Assembly: GCA_964500895.1 (NCBI GenBank)
Contig: CAZCQP010000041.1
Span: forward strand, 1-26,438
Origin: CAZCQP01 sp964500895
GTDB taxonomy: Bacteria; Bacillota; Clostridia; Lachnospirales; JAISER01
Length of the DNA: 26,438 nt
Direction: 5' to 3'
Shown: positions 14,206-22,336 of the stretch, piece by piece
Layout of the letters: each line of letters starts with the position of its first letter
How positions within the stretch are numbered: position 1 is the first letter of the stretch
Notes under the pieces: model-generated
What the model was told of the DNA's origin: nothing
Seen by the model: only the letters and a program-made list of their open reading frames with translations
Database searches by the model: none
Position numbers and translations under genes: made by a program

Positions 14206-16065
14206 ATGAACAAGCACATCGCCGGTGTAGACATCGGCAATGCCACCACGGAAACGGCCATTGCCCGGGTGGATAGCGCCACCGGGCAGGTAACCTTTTT
14301 GTCTGGGGGCATTGTGAAAACCACTGGCATTAAAGGCACGGCGGACAACATTTCCGGGGTTTTTGCCTCCCTGAAAATGGCACTGGAAAAAGCGGGCCTT
14401 ACCTTTTCGGATTTGTCTGTGGTGCAGCTGAACGAAGCCGCCCCGGTGATTGGGGACGTGGCCATGGATACCATCACGGAAACCATCATCACCGAATCCA
14501 CCATGATTGGCCACAACCCGGCCACCCCTGGGGGGCTTGGTTTGGGGCAAGGGTTTACCGTGCTGTTACAAGACGTAACCAAACAGAGCAAAGATGAAAG
14601 ACTGGTGGTGGTAATACCCAAAACAGTGGATTTTACCGCTGCCAGCACACACATTAATGACGCTGTGGCGGCCGGCTACACCATTGCCGCCGCCATTTGC
14701 CAAGGGGATGACGGAGTGCTTATAGCCAACAGGCTAAAGACCAACATTCCCATTGTGGACGAAGTGGCTCTCATTGACCGGGTACCCCTGAACATGCCCG
14801 CTGCGGTGGAAGTAGCAGAGGCCGGGGGCGTGGTAAACACTTTGTCCAACCCATACGGCATTGCCACTGTGTTTCGTCTGAACCCAGAAGAAACCAAACT
14901 GGTGGTGCCCATTGCTAAATCTTTAATTGGTAACCGTTCGGCTGTGGTCATTAAAACACCGGCGGGGGACGTAAAAGAACGGGTCATTCCCGCCGGGAAA
15001 GTGCATGTGGCCGGGGAACGCCAGTCCAAAGCCATCAACGTGGACGAAGGGGCCCAGGCAATTATGCAAGCCGTTACCCAGTGCACCCCCATCACGGACA
15101 TTGCCGGGGAACCGGGCACCAACGCCGGGGGCATGTTTGAACGGGTGCGGCAAGTGATGAGCCACTTATCCGGCAAGCACCCCAAAGATATAAAGATACG
15201 GGATTTGCTTGCGGTAGACACCTTTGCCCCACAGCAAGTCACCGGGGCGCTGGCCGGGGAATACGCCATGGAAAATGCTGTGGGTATTGCAGCCATGGTG
15301 CAGGCGGATAAACTGCAAATGCAGGTCATTTCGGATAAGCTGTCGGAAACCTTGGGTGTGCCCACAGAAATCGGCGGTGTGGAAGCAGACATGGCCGTGC
15401 TGGGGGCTTTAACCACCCCCGGCAGTAGCCGGCCTTTAGCCATTATTGACATGGGTGCAGGTTCCACAGACGCTTCCTTCATTTCCAAAGAGGGGCAAAT
15501 CACTTCCACCCACTTGGCTGGGGCGGGCAATATGGTCACCCTGCTCATTAACACAGAACTGGGGCTGAACGACATTCAGCTGGCAGAGGACATCAAACGT
15601 CATCCTTTGGCCAAAGTGGAAAGCATTTTTCATATTCGCCATGAGGACGGCACGGTGCAGTTTTTTAACGAACCGTTAGAACCCCGGCTGTTTGCCCGGG
15701 TGGTCATTCTAACCGAAGATGGGTTGGTGCCTGTTCCCGGCAACCACAGCCTGGAAAAAATCCGGGCGGTACGCCGCAGTGCCAAAGAAAAAGTGTTTGT
15801 GACCAATGCTGTCCGTGCCCTCACCCAAGTGTGCCCCACCCATAATATTCGCAGCATTGAGTATTTGGTTTTGGTTGGCGGTTCTTCACTGGATTTTGAA
15901 ATTCCGCAAATGGTGACGGCGGCTTTGTCCCACTACGGCATTGTGGCTGGGCAAGCCAATGTGCGGGGCACGGAAGGCCCTCGGAATGCGGTGGCCACCG
16001 GCTTGGTGCTGGCCCATGGCCAAGCCTTAACCCAAAGGAGGGACGAATATGGCGGCGGAAGATAA
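14206..16065 (+). CDS. pduG: Diol dehydratase reactivase, large subunit
   Basis: Protein of 619 residues with an ATPase fold of the actin/Hsp70 type. It exchanges damaged cobalamin for intact adenosylcobalamin on the dehydratase at the cost of ATP. Phosphate-binding segments are visible at IAGVDIGNATTETAIA (N-terminus) and LAIIDMGAGSTDASFI (about 410-425); other family marks are TITETIITESTMIGHNPATP, HLAGAGNMVT and the end VGGSSLDFEIPQ...RGTEGPRNAVATGL. Length and motifs match Salmonella PduG and Klebsiella DdrA. The ATG lies 8 bases after pduE; the end overlaps pduH by 17 bases, indicating coupled translation of the two reactivase subunits. Confidence 0.97.
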   Translation: MNKHIAGVDIGNATTETAIARVDSATGQVTFLSGGIVKTTGIKGTADNISGVFASLKMALEKAGLTFSDLSVVQLNEAAPVIGDVAMDTITETIITESTMIGHNPATPGGLGLGQGFTVLLQDVTKQSKDERLVVVIPKTVDFTAASTHINDAVAAGYTIAAAICQGDDGVLIANRLKTNIPIVDEVALIDRVPLNMPAAVEVAEAGGVVNTLSNPYGIATVFRLNPEETKLVVPIAKSLIGNRSAVVIKTPAGDVKERVIPAGKVHVAGERQSKAINVDEGAQAIMQAVTQCTPITDIAGEPGTNAGGMFERVRQVMSHLSGKHPKDIKIRDLLAVDTFAPQQVTGALAGEYAMENAVGIAAMVQADKLQMQVISDKLSETLGVPTEIGGVEADMAVLGALTTPGSSRPLAIIDMGAGSTDASFISKEGQITSTHLAGAGNMVTLLINTELGLNDIQLAEDIKRHPLAKVESIFHIRHEDGTVQFFNEPLEPRLFARVVILTEDGLVPVPGNHSLEKIRAVRRSAKEKVFVTNAVRALTQVCPTHNIRSIEYLVLVGGSSLDFEIPQMVTAALSHYGIVAGQANVRGTEGPRNAVATGLVLAHGQALTQRRDEYGGGR

Positions 16066-16444
16066 GCCAAAAGTGGTTATAACCACAAACGTCAGCTTAG
16101 AAAGCCCGGTCATCGAAGCCTTGTCCTTTGGGCTGGAGGAGGAAGGCATTCCTTTTGAAGTGCAAACGGGGCAAACAAGTGCTGATGCCCCTGCCCTAGC
16201 CCATGCCGCTGCGGAAAGTTCTAGGCTGGGGGTGGGTATTGGGGTGGATACAACAGGCTGGGTGGCGGTGCAACATGCTAAGCTACCTGCTGAAAAGCCT
16301 TATTTGCTGGCGGAAAGCTGGCAGCTGGTTGCAGAGCCCCGTTTGGCAAGGGCCATGGGGCAGAATGCCGCCAGGCTGGTGAAAGGCCAGCCCATGAAAC
16401 AGATGGAATGGTTTTTGAAAAGTAAAGAGGTGAACCAGCCATGA
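16049..16444 (+). CDS. pduH: Diol dehydratase reactivase, small subunit
   Basis: Protein of 131 residues. It is the PduH/DdrB small subunit, which is related in fold to the dehydratase beta subunit and swaps with it during reactivation. The sequence shows this kinship (SPVIEALSFGLEEEGIPFEV, then SSRLGVGIGVDTTGWVAVQHAKLP), parallel to PduD's corresponding region. AAAGGAGG precedes the ATG inside the end of pduG. Its stop codon overlaps the pduK start in an ATGA arrangement, so translation is probably coupled. Confidence 0.95.
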   Translation: MAAEDKPKVVITTNVSLESPVIEALSFGLEEEGIPFEVQTGQTSADAPALAHAAAESSRLGVGIGVDTTGWVAVQHAKLPAEKPYLLAESWQLVAEPRLARAMGQNAARLVKGQPMKQMEWFLKSKEVNQP

Positions 16445-16890
16445 ACATGGCATTAGGAATCATAGAACTGGCCGGGCTGGTTTGTGCCATAGAGGCGGCA
16501 GATGCAGCTGTAAAATCCGCCAATGTGACGCTCATCGGTTATGAAATGGCCAAAGGCGGTGGGTATACCGTCATTAAGCTGGCGGGGGATGTGGGGGCTG
16601 TAAATGCCGCCATAGATGCCGCCGCAACAGCAGCAGCCAAGGTGGGCCGGGTAGTCTCCCAAAAGGTGATTGCCCGCCCTCACCATGAAATAGATAAATT
16701 AATTTTTTCCAGCCAGGATGGGCGGTTGAACATAACCCCAGAAATTCCGGCTGAAACAGCCCCCCCAGCCGAGGAGCCCACCGTGGAAGACGTGGCCCCC
16801 GACGAGGAAGATGCGCCAGAAGAAAAGCCCAAAAGCCGGGCCAGCAAAGGGAAAAAGGGGTTGAATGCCGATGATGCCAATAACCAGTGA
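16441..16890 (+). CDS. pduK: PduK-like shell protein: BMC domain with acidic C-terminal tail
   Basis: Protein of 149 residues. Residues about 3-90 are a BMC domain (ALGIIELAGLVCAIEAADAAVKSANVTLIGYE...GDVGAVNAAID). The pore loop reads MAKGGGYT and is one residue longer than the KIGSG loop of PduA. A ~55-residue tail rich in Pro, Glu, Asp and Ala follows (PPAEEPTVEDVAPDEED...), ending in a short basic stretch. Position and domain plan match PduK, but the cysteine-rich Fe-S segment I associate with the Salmonella PduK tail is absent. The tail is probably disordered and may face the lumen or cytosol. ATGA overlap with pduH upstream; pduL begins within its last codons. Alternative name: PduA/PduJ paralogue with extension. 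Confidence 0.85.
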   Translation: MNMALGIIELAGLVCAIEAADAAVKSANVTLIGYEMAKGGGYTVIKLAGDVGAVNAAIDAAATAAAKVGRVVSQKVIARPHHEIDKLIFSSQDGRLNITPEIPAETAPPAEEPTVEDVAPDEEDAPEEKPKSRASKGKKGLNADDANNQ

Positions 16891-17707
16891 AGTCATGTCT
16901 GCCATTGTAGACGAGGTGGTACGCCGGATTCAACGCCTAAACGACCCTTGGCAAGTGGTGGTTGGTGTATCCAACCGGCACATACACCTGTGCGCTGAAC
17001 ATTTTTACGCCCTTTTTGGCCAAGATGCTTCTTTAACCAACGTGAAGGATTTAATCCAGACGGGGCAGTATGCCGCCGCCGAAAAGGTGACCATTCAAAC
17101 ACCCAAAGGTGCCATAAAGAACGTCCGCATTTTGGGGCCATTGCGGAAGCAAACCCAGGTGGAAATTTCCCAAACGGACTGTATTGCCCTTGGGGTAAAT
17201 GCCCCTATGCGGGAATCCGGCCAGTTGTCTGGCACCCCGGGCATTACCCTTGTTGGGCCAAATGGCACGGTCACCTTAAATGAAGGGGTTATTGTGGCGC
17301 AAAGGCACGTCCATTTAAACCCGGAGCGTGCCGCACAGTTGTCCATTGTAAACGGAGAAATGGTAGACATTGCAGTGGATAGCCCCCGTGGTCTGACGTT
17401 TCAAAACGTGGTGGCCCGTGTGAGCCCGGATTATATGCCGGAAATTCACGTAGACACAGACGAAGCCAACGCTGCCGGGCTTAAAACCGGGGATTACGCA
17501 AAAATCATCAAGCGCCAGGGGCATGTGGCACTCTCCCCTGCCCCCGCAGCAACCCTGGCAAAGGGGCGCAAAATTGTAACCTACGAGGATGTGGCGGCAG
17601 TAAAGCGCACGGGGAACACCGTCCTTCAAGTATCCAAAAACGCCATCATCACCCCCTTGGCCAAAGACGAAGCCAAGCGGCTAGGAGTTGATTTAATATG
17701 TACATAG
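16865..17707 (+). CDS. pduL: PduL phosphotransacylase with C-terminal extension
   Basis: Protein of 280 residues; the standard PduL is about 210. It converts propionyl-CoA and phosphate to propionyl-phosphate, recycling CoA in the lumen. The two PduL barrels are seen at about 28-120 and 125-212, with zinc-site histidines in RHIHL (H39, H41), QRHVHL (H148, H150) and MPEIHVDTDEANA (H195). An N-terminal amphipathic helix (ITSEVMSAIVDEVVRRIQRL) resembles an encapsulation peptide. The extra ~65 residues end with ITPLAKDEAKRLGVDLI, a motif I associate with other microcompartment-related proteins. The first ATG (16865) overlaps pduK by 26 bases; ATGs at 16871 and 16874 are alternatives. Confidence 0.93.
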   Translation: MPMMPITSEVMSAIVDEVVRRIQRLNDPWQVVVGVSNRHIHLCAEHFYALFGQDASLTNVKDLIQTGQYAAAEKVTIQTPKGAIKNVRILGPLRKQTQVEISQTDCIALGVNAPMRESGQLSGTPGITLVGPNGTVTLNEGVIVAQRHVHLNPERAAQLSIVNGEMVDIAVDSPRGLTFQNVVARVSPDYMPEIHVDTDEANAAGLKTGDYAKIIKRQGHVALSPAPAATLAKGRKIVTYEDVAAVKRTGNTVLQVSKNAIITPLAKDEAKRLGVDLICT

Positions 17708-17964
17708 GCAAAGCCGTTGGTTCCATTGTGTCCACCCGCAAAGACGATGCCCTTGTGGGTAAAAAACTGCTCATCATCCAGCCTGTGGACGTGAATTTAA
17801 ACCCCATGGGCCATTGTGAAATTGCAGTGGATTCCGTGGGTGCCGGGGCTGGCGAAGTGGTGCTGGTATCCACCGGCAGCTCTGCCAACAAAGTGTTTGC
17901 TGATGAAAACTCCCCCATAGACCGGGTGGTTGTGGGTATCATTGATGCTGTAGAGGTGAGATGA
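17698..17964 (+). CDS. pduN: PduN, pentameric shell vertex protein
   Basis: Protein of 88 residues of the EutN/CcmL family, which forms pentamers that cap shell vertices. Key segments: MYIGKAVGSIVSTRKDDALVGKKLLIIQPVD, then AVDSVGAGAGEVVLVSTGSSA, and the C-terminal PIDRVVVGIIDAVEV. Only one vertex protein is present in the window, which is sufficient to close a shell. It overlaps pduL by 10 bases and pduO by 4 (ATGA), so this whole stretch looks translationally coupled. Confidence 0.96.
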   Translation: MYIGKAVGSIVSTRKDDALVGKKLLIIQPVDVNLNPMGHCEIAVDSVGAGAGEVVLVSTGSSANKVFADENSPIDRVVVGIIDAVEVR

Positions 17965-18938
17965 TGGGTGTTTATACCAAAACCGGAGACTTCGGAGAAA
18001 CCGGCTTGTTCGGCGGCTCTCGGGTGTCTAAGCTGGACCCTCGGGTGAACTGCTACGGCACAGCAGACGAATTAAACGCCCACATCGGCCATGGATACGC
18101 TTTGGTGGAATGCCCCAAAATCCGTAAAGTTTTGCGGCAGCTGCAAACGGATTTGTTTGTGTTGTGCGCCCAGCTGGCCAGCGATGAAACAGGCAAAGCC
18201 AGCTTGGCAGAAACCATTAGCACAAATCATGTGGCTTATGTGGAACGCAAAATAGACCGCTACCAGCAGTTAATTGGGGAACAACACAGCTTTGTGTACC
18301 CCGGTGGAACGGTGGCTTCCTCTGCCCTGCACCTGGCTAGAACAGTGGCAAGGCGGTTAGAGCGGTGCCTATATGGCCTGGCGGAAAATTACCCGGTGGA
18401 GCGGCCATTGTTGGTGTATGTGAACCGACTTTCCGACTTGCTGTTTGTGCTGGCCATTGCCGCCGAACAATATGAATTAACCCAAGAAGTAAAAAAACAA
18501 ACCCTTGCATTGTTAGGAGCGCAAAAACTTATGAACCAAAACCCAAAACTGGCCATGTGGCTAAAAGCCGCCAAAGCGGCGGAAGAAAAAGCCGCTGAAA
18601 TGGGCATTCCATTTTCATTTGCCGCTGTGGACGAAGGGGGCAACCTGGCCCTTTTCCACCGCATGGATGACACACTGCTGGTAAGCACAGACATTGCCAT
18701 TAACAAGGCGTACACAGCAGTGGCTCTTAAAATGCCCACCCATGAAGTCTACCCCCTGGCCCAACCGGGCGGTGCTTTATACGGCATTAACACCACCAAC
18801 GATTGCAAGCTGGTCACCTTTGGCGGCGGCTTCCCTGTGGTGCAGGATGGCAAACTTATTGGTGCCATCGGGGTAAGCGGTGGTTCTGTGGAAGAAGACA
18901 TGGTTGTGGCCAAAGCCGCACTGGCAGCCATTGTATAG
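17961..18938 (+). CDS. pduO: PduO, cob(I)alamin adenosyltransferase with HbpS/GlcG-like C-terminal domain
   Basis: Protein of 325 residues in two domains. The N-terminal ~180 residues are a PduO-type ATP:corrinoid adenosyltransferase with the ATP-binding YTKTGDFGETGLFGG, then ARTVARRLER and the corrinoid-side VNRLSDLLFVLA. They make adenosylcobalamin for PduCDE. The C-terminal ~140 residues are an HbpS/GlcG (DUF336-type) domain: AAEMGIPFSFAAVDEGGNL, then AINKAYTAVALK and GALYGINTTN, with a glycine-rich VTFGGGFPVV. In Salmonella PduO has the same two-domain plan, and the second domain has been linked to binding of haem or corrinoid. It starts with two ATG codons in an ATGA overlap with pduN. 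Confidence 0.96.
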   Translation: MMGVYTKTGDFGETGLFGGSRVSKLDPRVNCYGTADELNAHIGHGYALVECPKIRKVLRQLQTDLFVLCAQLASDETGKASLAETISTNHVAYVERKIDRYQQLIGEQHSFVYPGGTVASSALHLARTVARRLERCLYGLAENYPVERPLLVYVNRLSDLLFVLAIAAEQYELTQEVKKQTLALLGAQKLMNQNPKLAMWLKAAKAAEEKAAEMGIPFSFAAVDEGGNLALFHRMDDTLLVSTDIAINKAYTAVALKMPTHEVYPLAQPGGALYGINTTNDCKLVTFGGGFPVVQDGKLIGAIGVSGGSVEEDMVVAKAALAAIV

Positions 18939-18955
18939 GAAAGGGGGCCAACCAT

Positions 18956-20356
18956 TTGGAATTGACCCAAGCACAACTTGAAAACATTGTATCCGCCGTG
19001 ATGCAGGCGGTGAATCATACGCAAACCCAGCAAGCAGAAACCCAAGGGGACGGCATGTTCAGCACCGTGGATGATGCGGTGGAGGCGGCTTATGGTGCGT
19101 ACCGTGCTTTTCGCCGGTACAGCCTTAGCGACCGGGAACACATCATTCAAACCATTCGTGAAGACATGCTGAAAGAAGTGGAACACATTTCCCGGCTGGC
19201 ATTGGAAGAAACAGGCATGGGCAATTTTGCGGACAAGGTGAAGAAAAACATTTTGGCCATTCAAAAAACCCCGGGCACAGAAGATTTGCGTACCGATGCC
19301 TATTCCGGGGACAATGGGCTGACGCTGGTAGAGCTTTCCCCCTTTGGGGTGATTGCGTCCATTACCCCCTCCACCAACCCCACTGCCACCATCATCAACA
19401 ATGCCATTGGCATGATTGCCGCCGGAAACGGGGTGGTATTTTGCCCCCACCCCAACGCCAAAAACGCCACCCTTTATACCATTGCTGCCGTAAACCGGGC
19501 CATTGCTAAGGCCGGTGGCCCTAAAAACTTAATTTGCACACTCACCAACCCTTCACAAGCGGATGTAACCACCCTTTTGCAGCACCCCAAGGTAAACTTG
19601 ATTGCCGCAACAGGTGGACCAGGATTGGTACGCATGGCGTTAAGTTCTGGGAAGAAGGCCATTGGTGCCGGGGCCGGTAACCCACCCGCCATTGTGGACG
19701 AAACGGCAGACATTGAGCAAGCTGCACAGGACATTGTGAACGGTGCTTCCTTCGACAATAACCTGCCTTGTATTGCGGAAAAAGAAGTCATTGTGGTGGA
19801 AAGCGTGGCGGACTATTTAATCTTTAACATGCAAAAGCACGGGGCACAGCTCATTACAGACCAAGCCCAAAAAGATAAACTGCTATCCATGCTCATCACC
19901 GAAAATGGCACGCCCAATAAAAAATATATTGGCAAAGATGCCGGGGTTATTTTGGCCGATGCGGGTATTTGGACGGACGCCGGTGTGCGGCTGGTGATTA
20001 TGGAAGCGGATAAAAGCCACCCCTTTGTGCAGGAAGAATTGATGATGCCGGTGCTGCCCATCGTCCGGGTGAAAGATGTGCACCAAGCCATTGATTTGGC
20101 TGTGGAAGTGGAGCACAACAACCGGCACACCGCCATCATGCACTCCAAAAACGTGGATAACCTGACCAAAGGGGCCAAAGAACTGCAAACCACCATCTTT
20201 GTGAAAAACGCCCCCTGCTATGCGGGCATTGGCTTTATGGGCGAAGGCCACACCACTTTTACCATTGCCGGGCCTACAGGGGAAGGGCTAACCTCTGCCC
20301 GTTCTTTCGCCCGCACCAGACGGTGTATATTATCCGGCGGGTTTTCCATCCGGTAA
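18956..20356 (+). CDS. pduP: CoA-acylating propionaldehyde dehydrogenase
   Basis: Protein of 466 residues (Salmonella PduP 464). It oxidises propionaldehyde (or 3-hydroxypropionaldehyde) with NAD and CoA to the acyl-CoA. Landmarks: SPFGVIASITPSTNPTATIINN (about 128-149), glycine-rich AATGGPGLVRMALSSGKKAIGAGAGNPPAIVD (about 217-248), and the catalytic C272 in FDNNLPCIAEKEV. The start is a TTG at 18956 with AAAGGGGG nearby; it gives an N-terminal ELTQAQLENIVSAVMQAV helix that resembles PduP's known encapsulation peptide. The frame stays open upstream to 18803, but that part lies over pduO and encodes no family sequence. Confidence 0.95.
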   Translation: MELTQAQLENIVSAVMQAVNHTQTQQAETQGDGMFSTVDDAVEAAYGAYRAFRRYSLSDREHIIQTIREDMLKEVEHISRLALEETGMGNFADKVKKNILAIQKTPGTEDLRTDAYSGDNGLTLVELSPFGVIASITPSTNPTATIINNAIGMIAAGNGVVFCPHPNAKNATLYTIAAVNRAIAKAGGPKNLICTLTNPSQADVTTLLQHPKVNLIAATGGPGLVRMALSSGKKAIGAGAGNPPAIVDETADIEQAAQDIVNGASFDNNLPCIAEKEVIVVESVADYLIFNMQKHGAQLITDQAQKDKLLSMLITENGTPNKKYIGKDAGVILADAGIWTDAGVRLVIMEADKSHPFVQEELMMPVLPIVRVKDVHQAIDLAVEVEHNNRHTAIMHSKNVDNLTKGAKELQTTIFVKNAPCYAGIGFMGEGHTTFTIAGPTGEGLTSARSFARTRRCILSGGFSIR

Positions 20357-20368
20357 GGAGGGTGATGT

Positions 20369-21733
20369 GTGGTGACCAATCAAGATTTAATTGTAACGTT
20401 GCGTGAAGCCGGGCTGGTGGGTGCTGGCGGCGCAGGTTTCCCCACCTATGTGAAGTTGCAAAGCAAAGCGGAATATGTGGTGGTGAACGGTGCGGAATGC
20501 GAACCTCTCCTTCGGGTGGACCAGCAATTGATGGAACAGTATGCCCAAGAGATTTTAACCGCGCTTGAACAAGTGGCAACCATTGTGGAAGCCAAAAAGT
20601 GCTACATTGCATTAAAAAAGAAGTACCACGGGGCCATAGACCGTCTTTCCGCCCTGCTTCCTGCCTATGCAGGTAAAATTGAGCTATTTTTGCTGGACGA
20701 CTTTTACCCCGCCGGCGACGAACAAGTGACGGTGTATGAAGTGTTGGGCCGTATTGTGCCTGAAGGGGGCATCCCCCTGAACATTTCCTGCGTGGTCATG
20801 AATCCTGAAACTTTATTGAATGTATACCGAGCCACCCAAGGCACACCGGTGTACACCAAGTTTGTTACCGTCACCGGGGCTGTGGCCAACCCTGCCACCT
20901 TTTCTGTGCCTGTGGGCGTTTCGGTTAAGGAAATTCTTGCTTTAGCAGGCGGTGTGACTTGCGGGCCTTTTAAAGTGATTGATGGCGGCCCTATGATGGG
21001 CAAAACCATCGACCCAGAAACCGCTGTGGTGACCAAAACCACCAAAGGGCTGATTGTTCTGCCAGAAAACCATAGCTTGATACAAAGCAAAGAAAAACCC
21101 ATGGCCGCCATGCTGCGGGACGCTAAGATCGCCTGCTGCCAGTGCAGCCTTTGCACCGAAGTGTGCCCAAGAAACCTGCTTGGCCACCGGCTGCACCCGG
21201 ATAAACTGATGCGCATTGCCGCCTATGGCGGTGTGATGGAAGGCAACGTCAATGCGCAGGAAGCCTTTTTGTGCAGTGAGTGCGGTTTATGCCAGCAAGG
21301 GTGCGTGATGGGTTTGCAGCCCTGGAAGCTGAACAAATTACTTAAACAAAGCTTCGCTAAAGCGGGCGTGAAAAACCCCATGAACCAAAAGCCGGAAGCT
21401 GTGCACCCTTTCCGGGAATATAAAAAGTTTCCAATGGCACGGCTGGTGGCACGGCTGGGGCTTTCGGACGTGAACGTTCCTGCCCCATTAACGGCGTGCG
21501 GGCAAAACTTTACCACAGCAAAAGTGTCCTTATCTTCCCATATTGGTGCCCCTGCGGAACCTTGCGTATCTGTGGGGGATATGGTGCAAGCCGGGCAGTG
21601 CATCGGCAAGGTGCCCGAGGGCAAGTTGGGGGCTTATGTTCATGCATCTATGGACGGGAAGATCAAAGCAATTGCCAACGGTTTTGTAACCATAGAGGCC
21701 GTGCAAACCACAGCTGGGGGTGAAATTGTATGA
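20369..21733 (+). CDS. pduS: PduS, cobalamin reductase (RnfC-like Fe-S flavoprotein)
   Basis: Protein of 454 residues. It resembles RnfC and Nqo1: an N-terminal glycine-rich nucleotide/flavin region (GLVGAGGAGFPTY, then VVNGAECEPLL), an SLBB-type segment (FVTVTGAVANPATFSVPVGVSVKEIL) and two 4Fe-4S motifs (CCQCSLCTEVCP and CSECGLCQQGC). A lipoyl/Rnf-like C-terminal segment follows (HIGAPAEPCVSVGDMVQAGQCIG). It is known to reduce cob(II)alamin to cob(I)alamin for PduO, using NADH. Two consecutive GTG codons (20369, 20372) follow AAGGAGGGTG; either may start it. It ends in an ATGA overlap with pduT, its presumed electron partner in the shell. Confidence 0.95.
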   Translation: MVTNQDLIVTLREAGLVGAGGAGFPTYVKLQSKAEYVVVNGAECEPLLRVDQQLMEQYAQEILTALEQVATIVEAKKCYIALKKKYHGAIDRLSALLPAYAGKIELFLLDDFYPAGDEQVTVYEVLGRIVPEGGIPLNISCVVMNPETLLNVYRATQGTPVYTKFVTVTGAVANPATFSVPVGVSVKEILALAGGVTCGPFKVIDGGPMMGKTIDPETAVVTKTTKGLIVLPENHSLIQSKEKPMAAMLRDAKIACCQCSLCTEVCPRNLLGHRLHPDKLMRIAAYGGVMEGNVNAQEAFLCSECGLCQQGCVMGLQPWKLNKLLKQSFAKAGVKNPMNQKPEAVHPFREYKKFPMARLVARLGLSDVNVPAPLTACGQNFTTAKVSLSSHIGAPAEPCVSVGDMVQAGQCIGKVPEGKLGAYVHASMDGKIKAIANGFVTIEAVQTTAGGEIV

Positions 21734-22287
21734 CAACCATGAAAAGCGCCATCGGTTTGGTGGAGTACCGCAGCATTGCCAAGGCGGTTGAATCCACCGA
21801 TGCCATGCTGAAAGCCGCCAATGTGTCTTTGATTATGTCCAACCCCATTTGCCCAGGGAAATATATTTCCATCATCACGGGTGAAGTTGGGGCCGTGCAA
21901 AGTGGTTTAAAAGCCGGGGTGGCTGTGTGCCCAGAAATGATTGTGGAACACCACATCATTCCCAACGTAAGCCCAGCGGTTATTCCTGCTTTAACAGGCA
22001 CTTCGGCGGTGGGCCAAACCGGTGCTGTTGGCATGATAGAGACACTTAGCGCCATCAGCGCCATCATTGCGGCCGATGTTGCCGTAAAAGCATCCAACAT
22101 CACTTTAATAGACATTCGCATTGCCCGTGGCTTGGGAGGCAAAGGTTATCTGGTTATGACCGGGGAAATTGCCAGTGTGAAGGCAGCCGTTACTGCCAGC
22201 ACACACCGTCTGGCCCAGGAGGGCACGGTGGTGGCCACATCGGTTATTGCTTCACCAACAAAAGAAATTATTCAGACACTTTTATAA
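21730..22287 (+). CDS. pduT: PduT, tandem-BMC shell protein with Fe-S site
   Basis: Protein of 185 residues with two BMC domains in tandem (about 5-90 and 100-183), forming pseudo-hexameric trimers. The first domain carries C41 in the loop NPICPGKY at the pore position, matching the cysteine (C38 in Salmonella) that ligates a 4Fe-4S cluster in the centre of the trimer. It is proposed to move electrons across the shell, and its neighbour pduS is a plausible partner. The second domain begins GAVGMIETLSAISAIIAADVAVKASNITL. The start overlaps the pduS stop (ATGA); ATG at 21739 is an alternative. Confidence 0.95.
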   Translation: MTTMKSAIGLVEYRSIAKAVESTDAMLKAANVSLIMSNPICPGKYISIITGEVGAVQSGLKAGVAVCPEMIVEHHIIPNVSPAVIPALTGTSAVGQTGAVGMIETLSAISAIIAADVAVKASNITLIDIRIARGLGGKGYLVMTGEIASVKAAVTASTHRLAQEGTVVATSVIASPTKEIIQTLL

Positions 22288-22336
22288 TGCAGGATACTTT
22301 TCTTATAACGGCGAATATATCTTAGGAGGGCATCTT

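Noticed and set aside
14676..15575. Long open frame antisense to pduG (about 299 codons)
   Set aside because: It mirrors the codon bias of pduG, has no ribosome binding site and encodes no recognisable family. The same holds for other long antisense frames in pduC (11595-12326) and elsewhere in the operon.
18803..18955. N-terminal extension of the PduP reading frame
   Set aside because: It overlaps the end of pduO in another frame, shows Arg/Cys/Trp-rich shadow composition, and PduP homology begins at the TTG at 18956.
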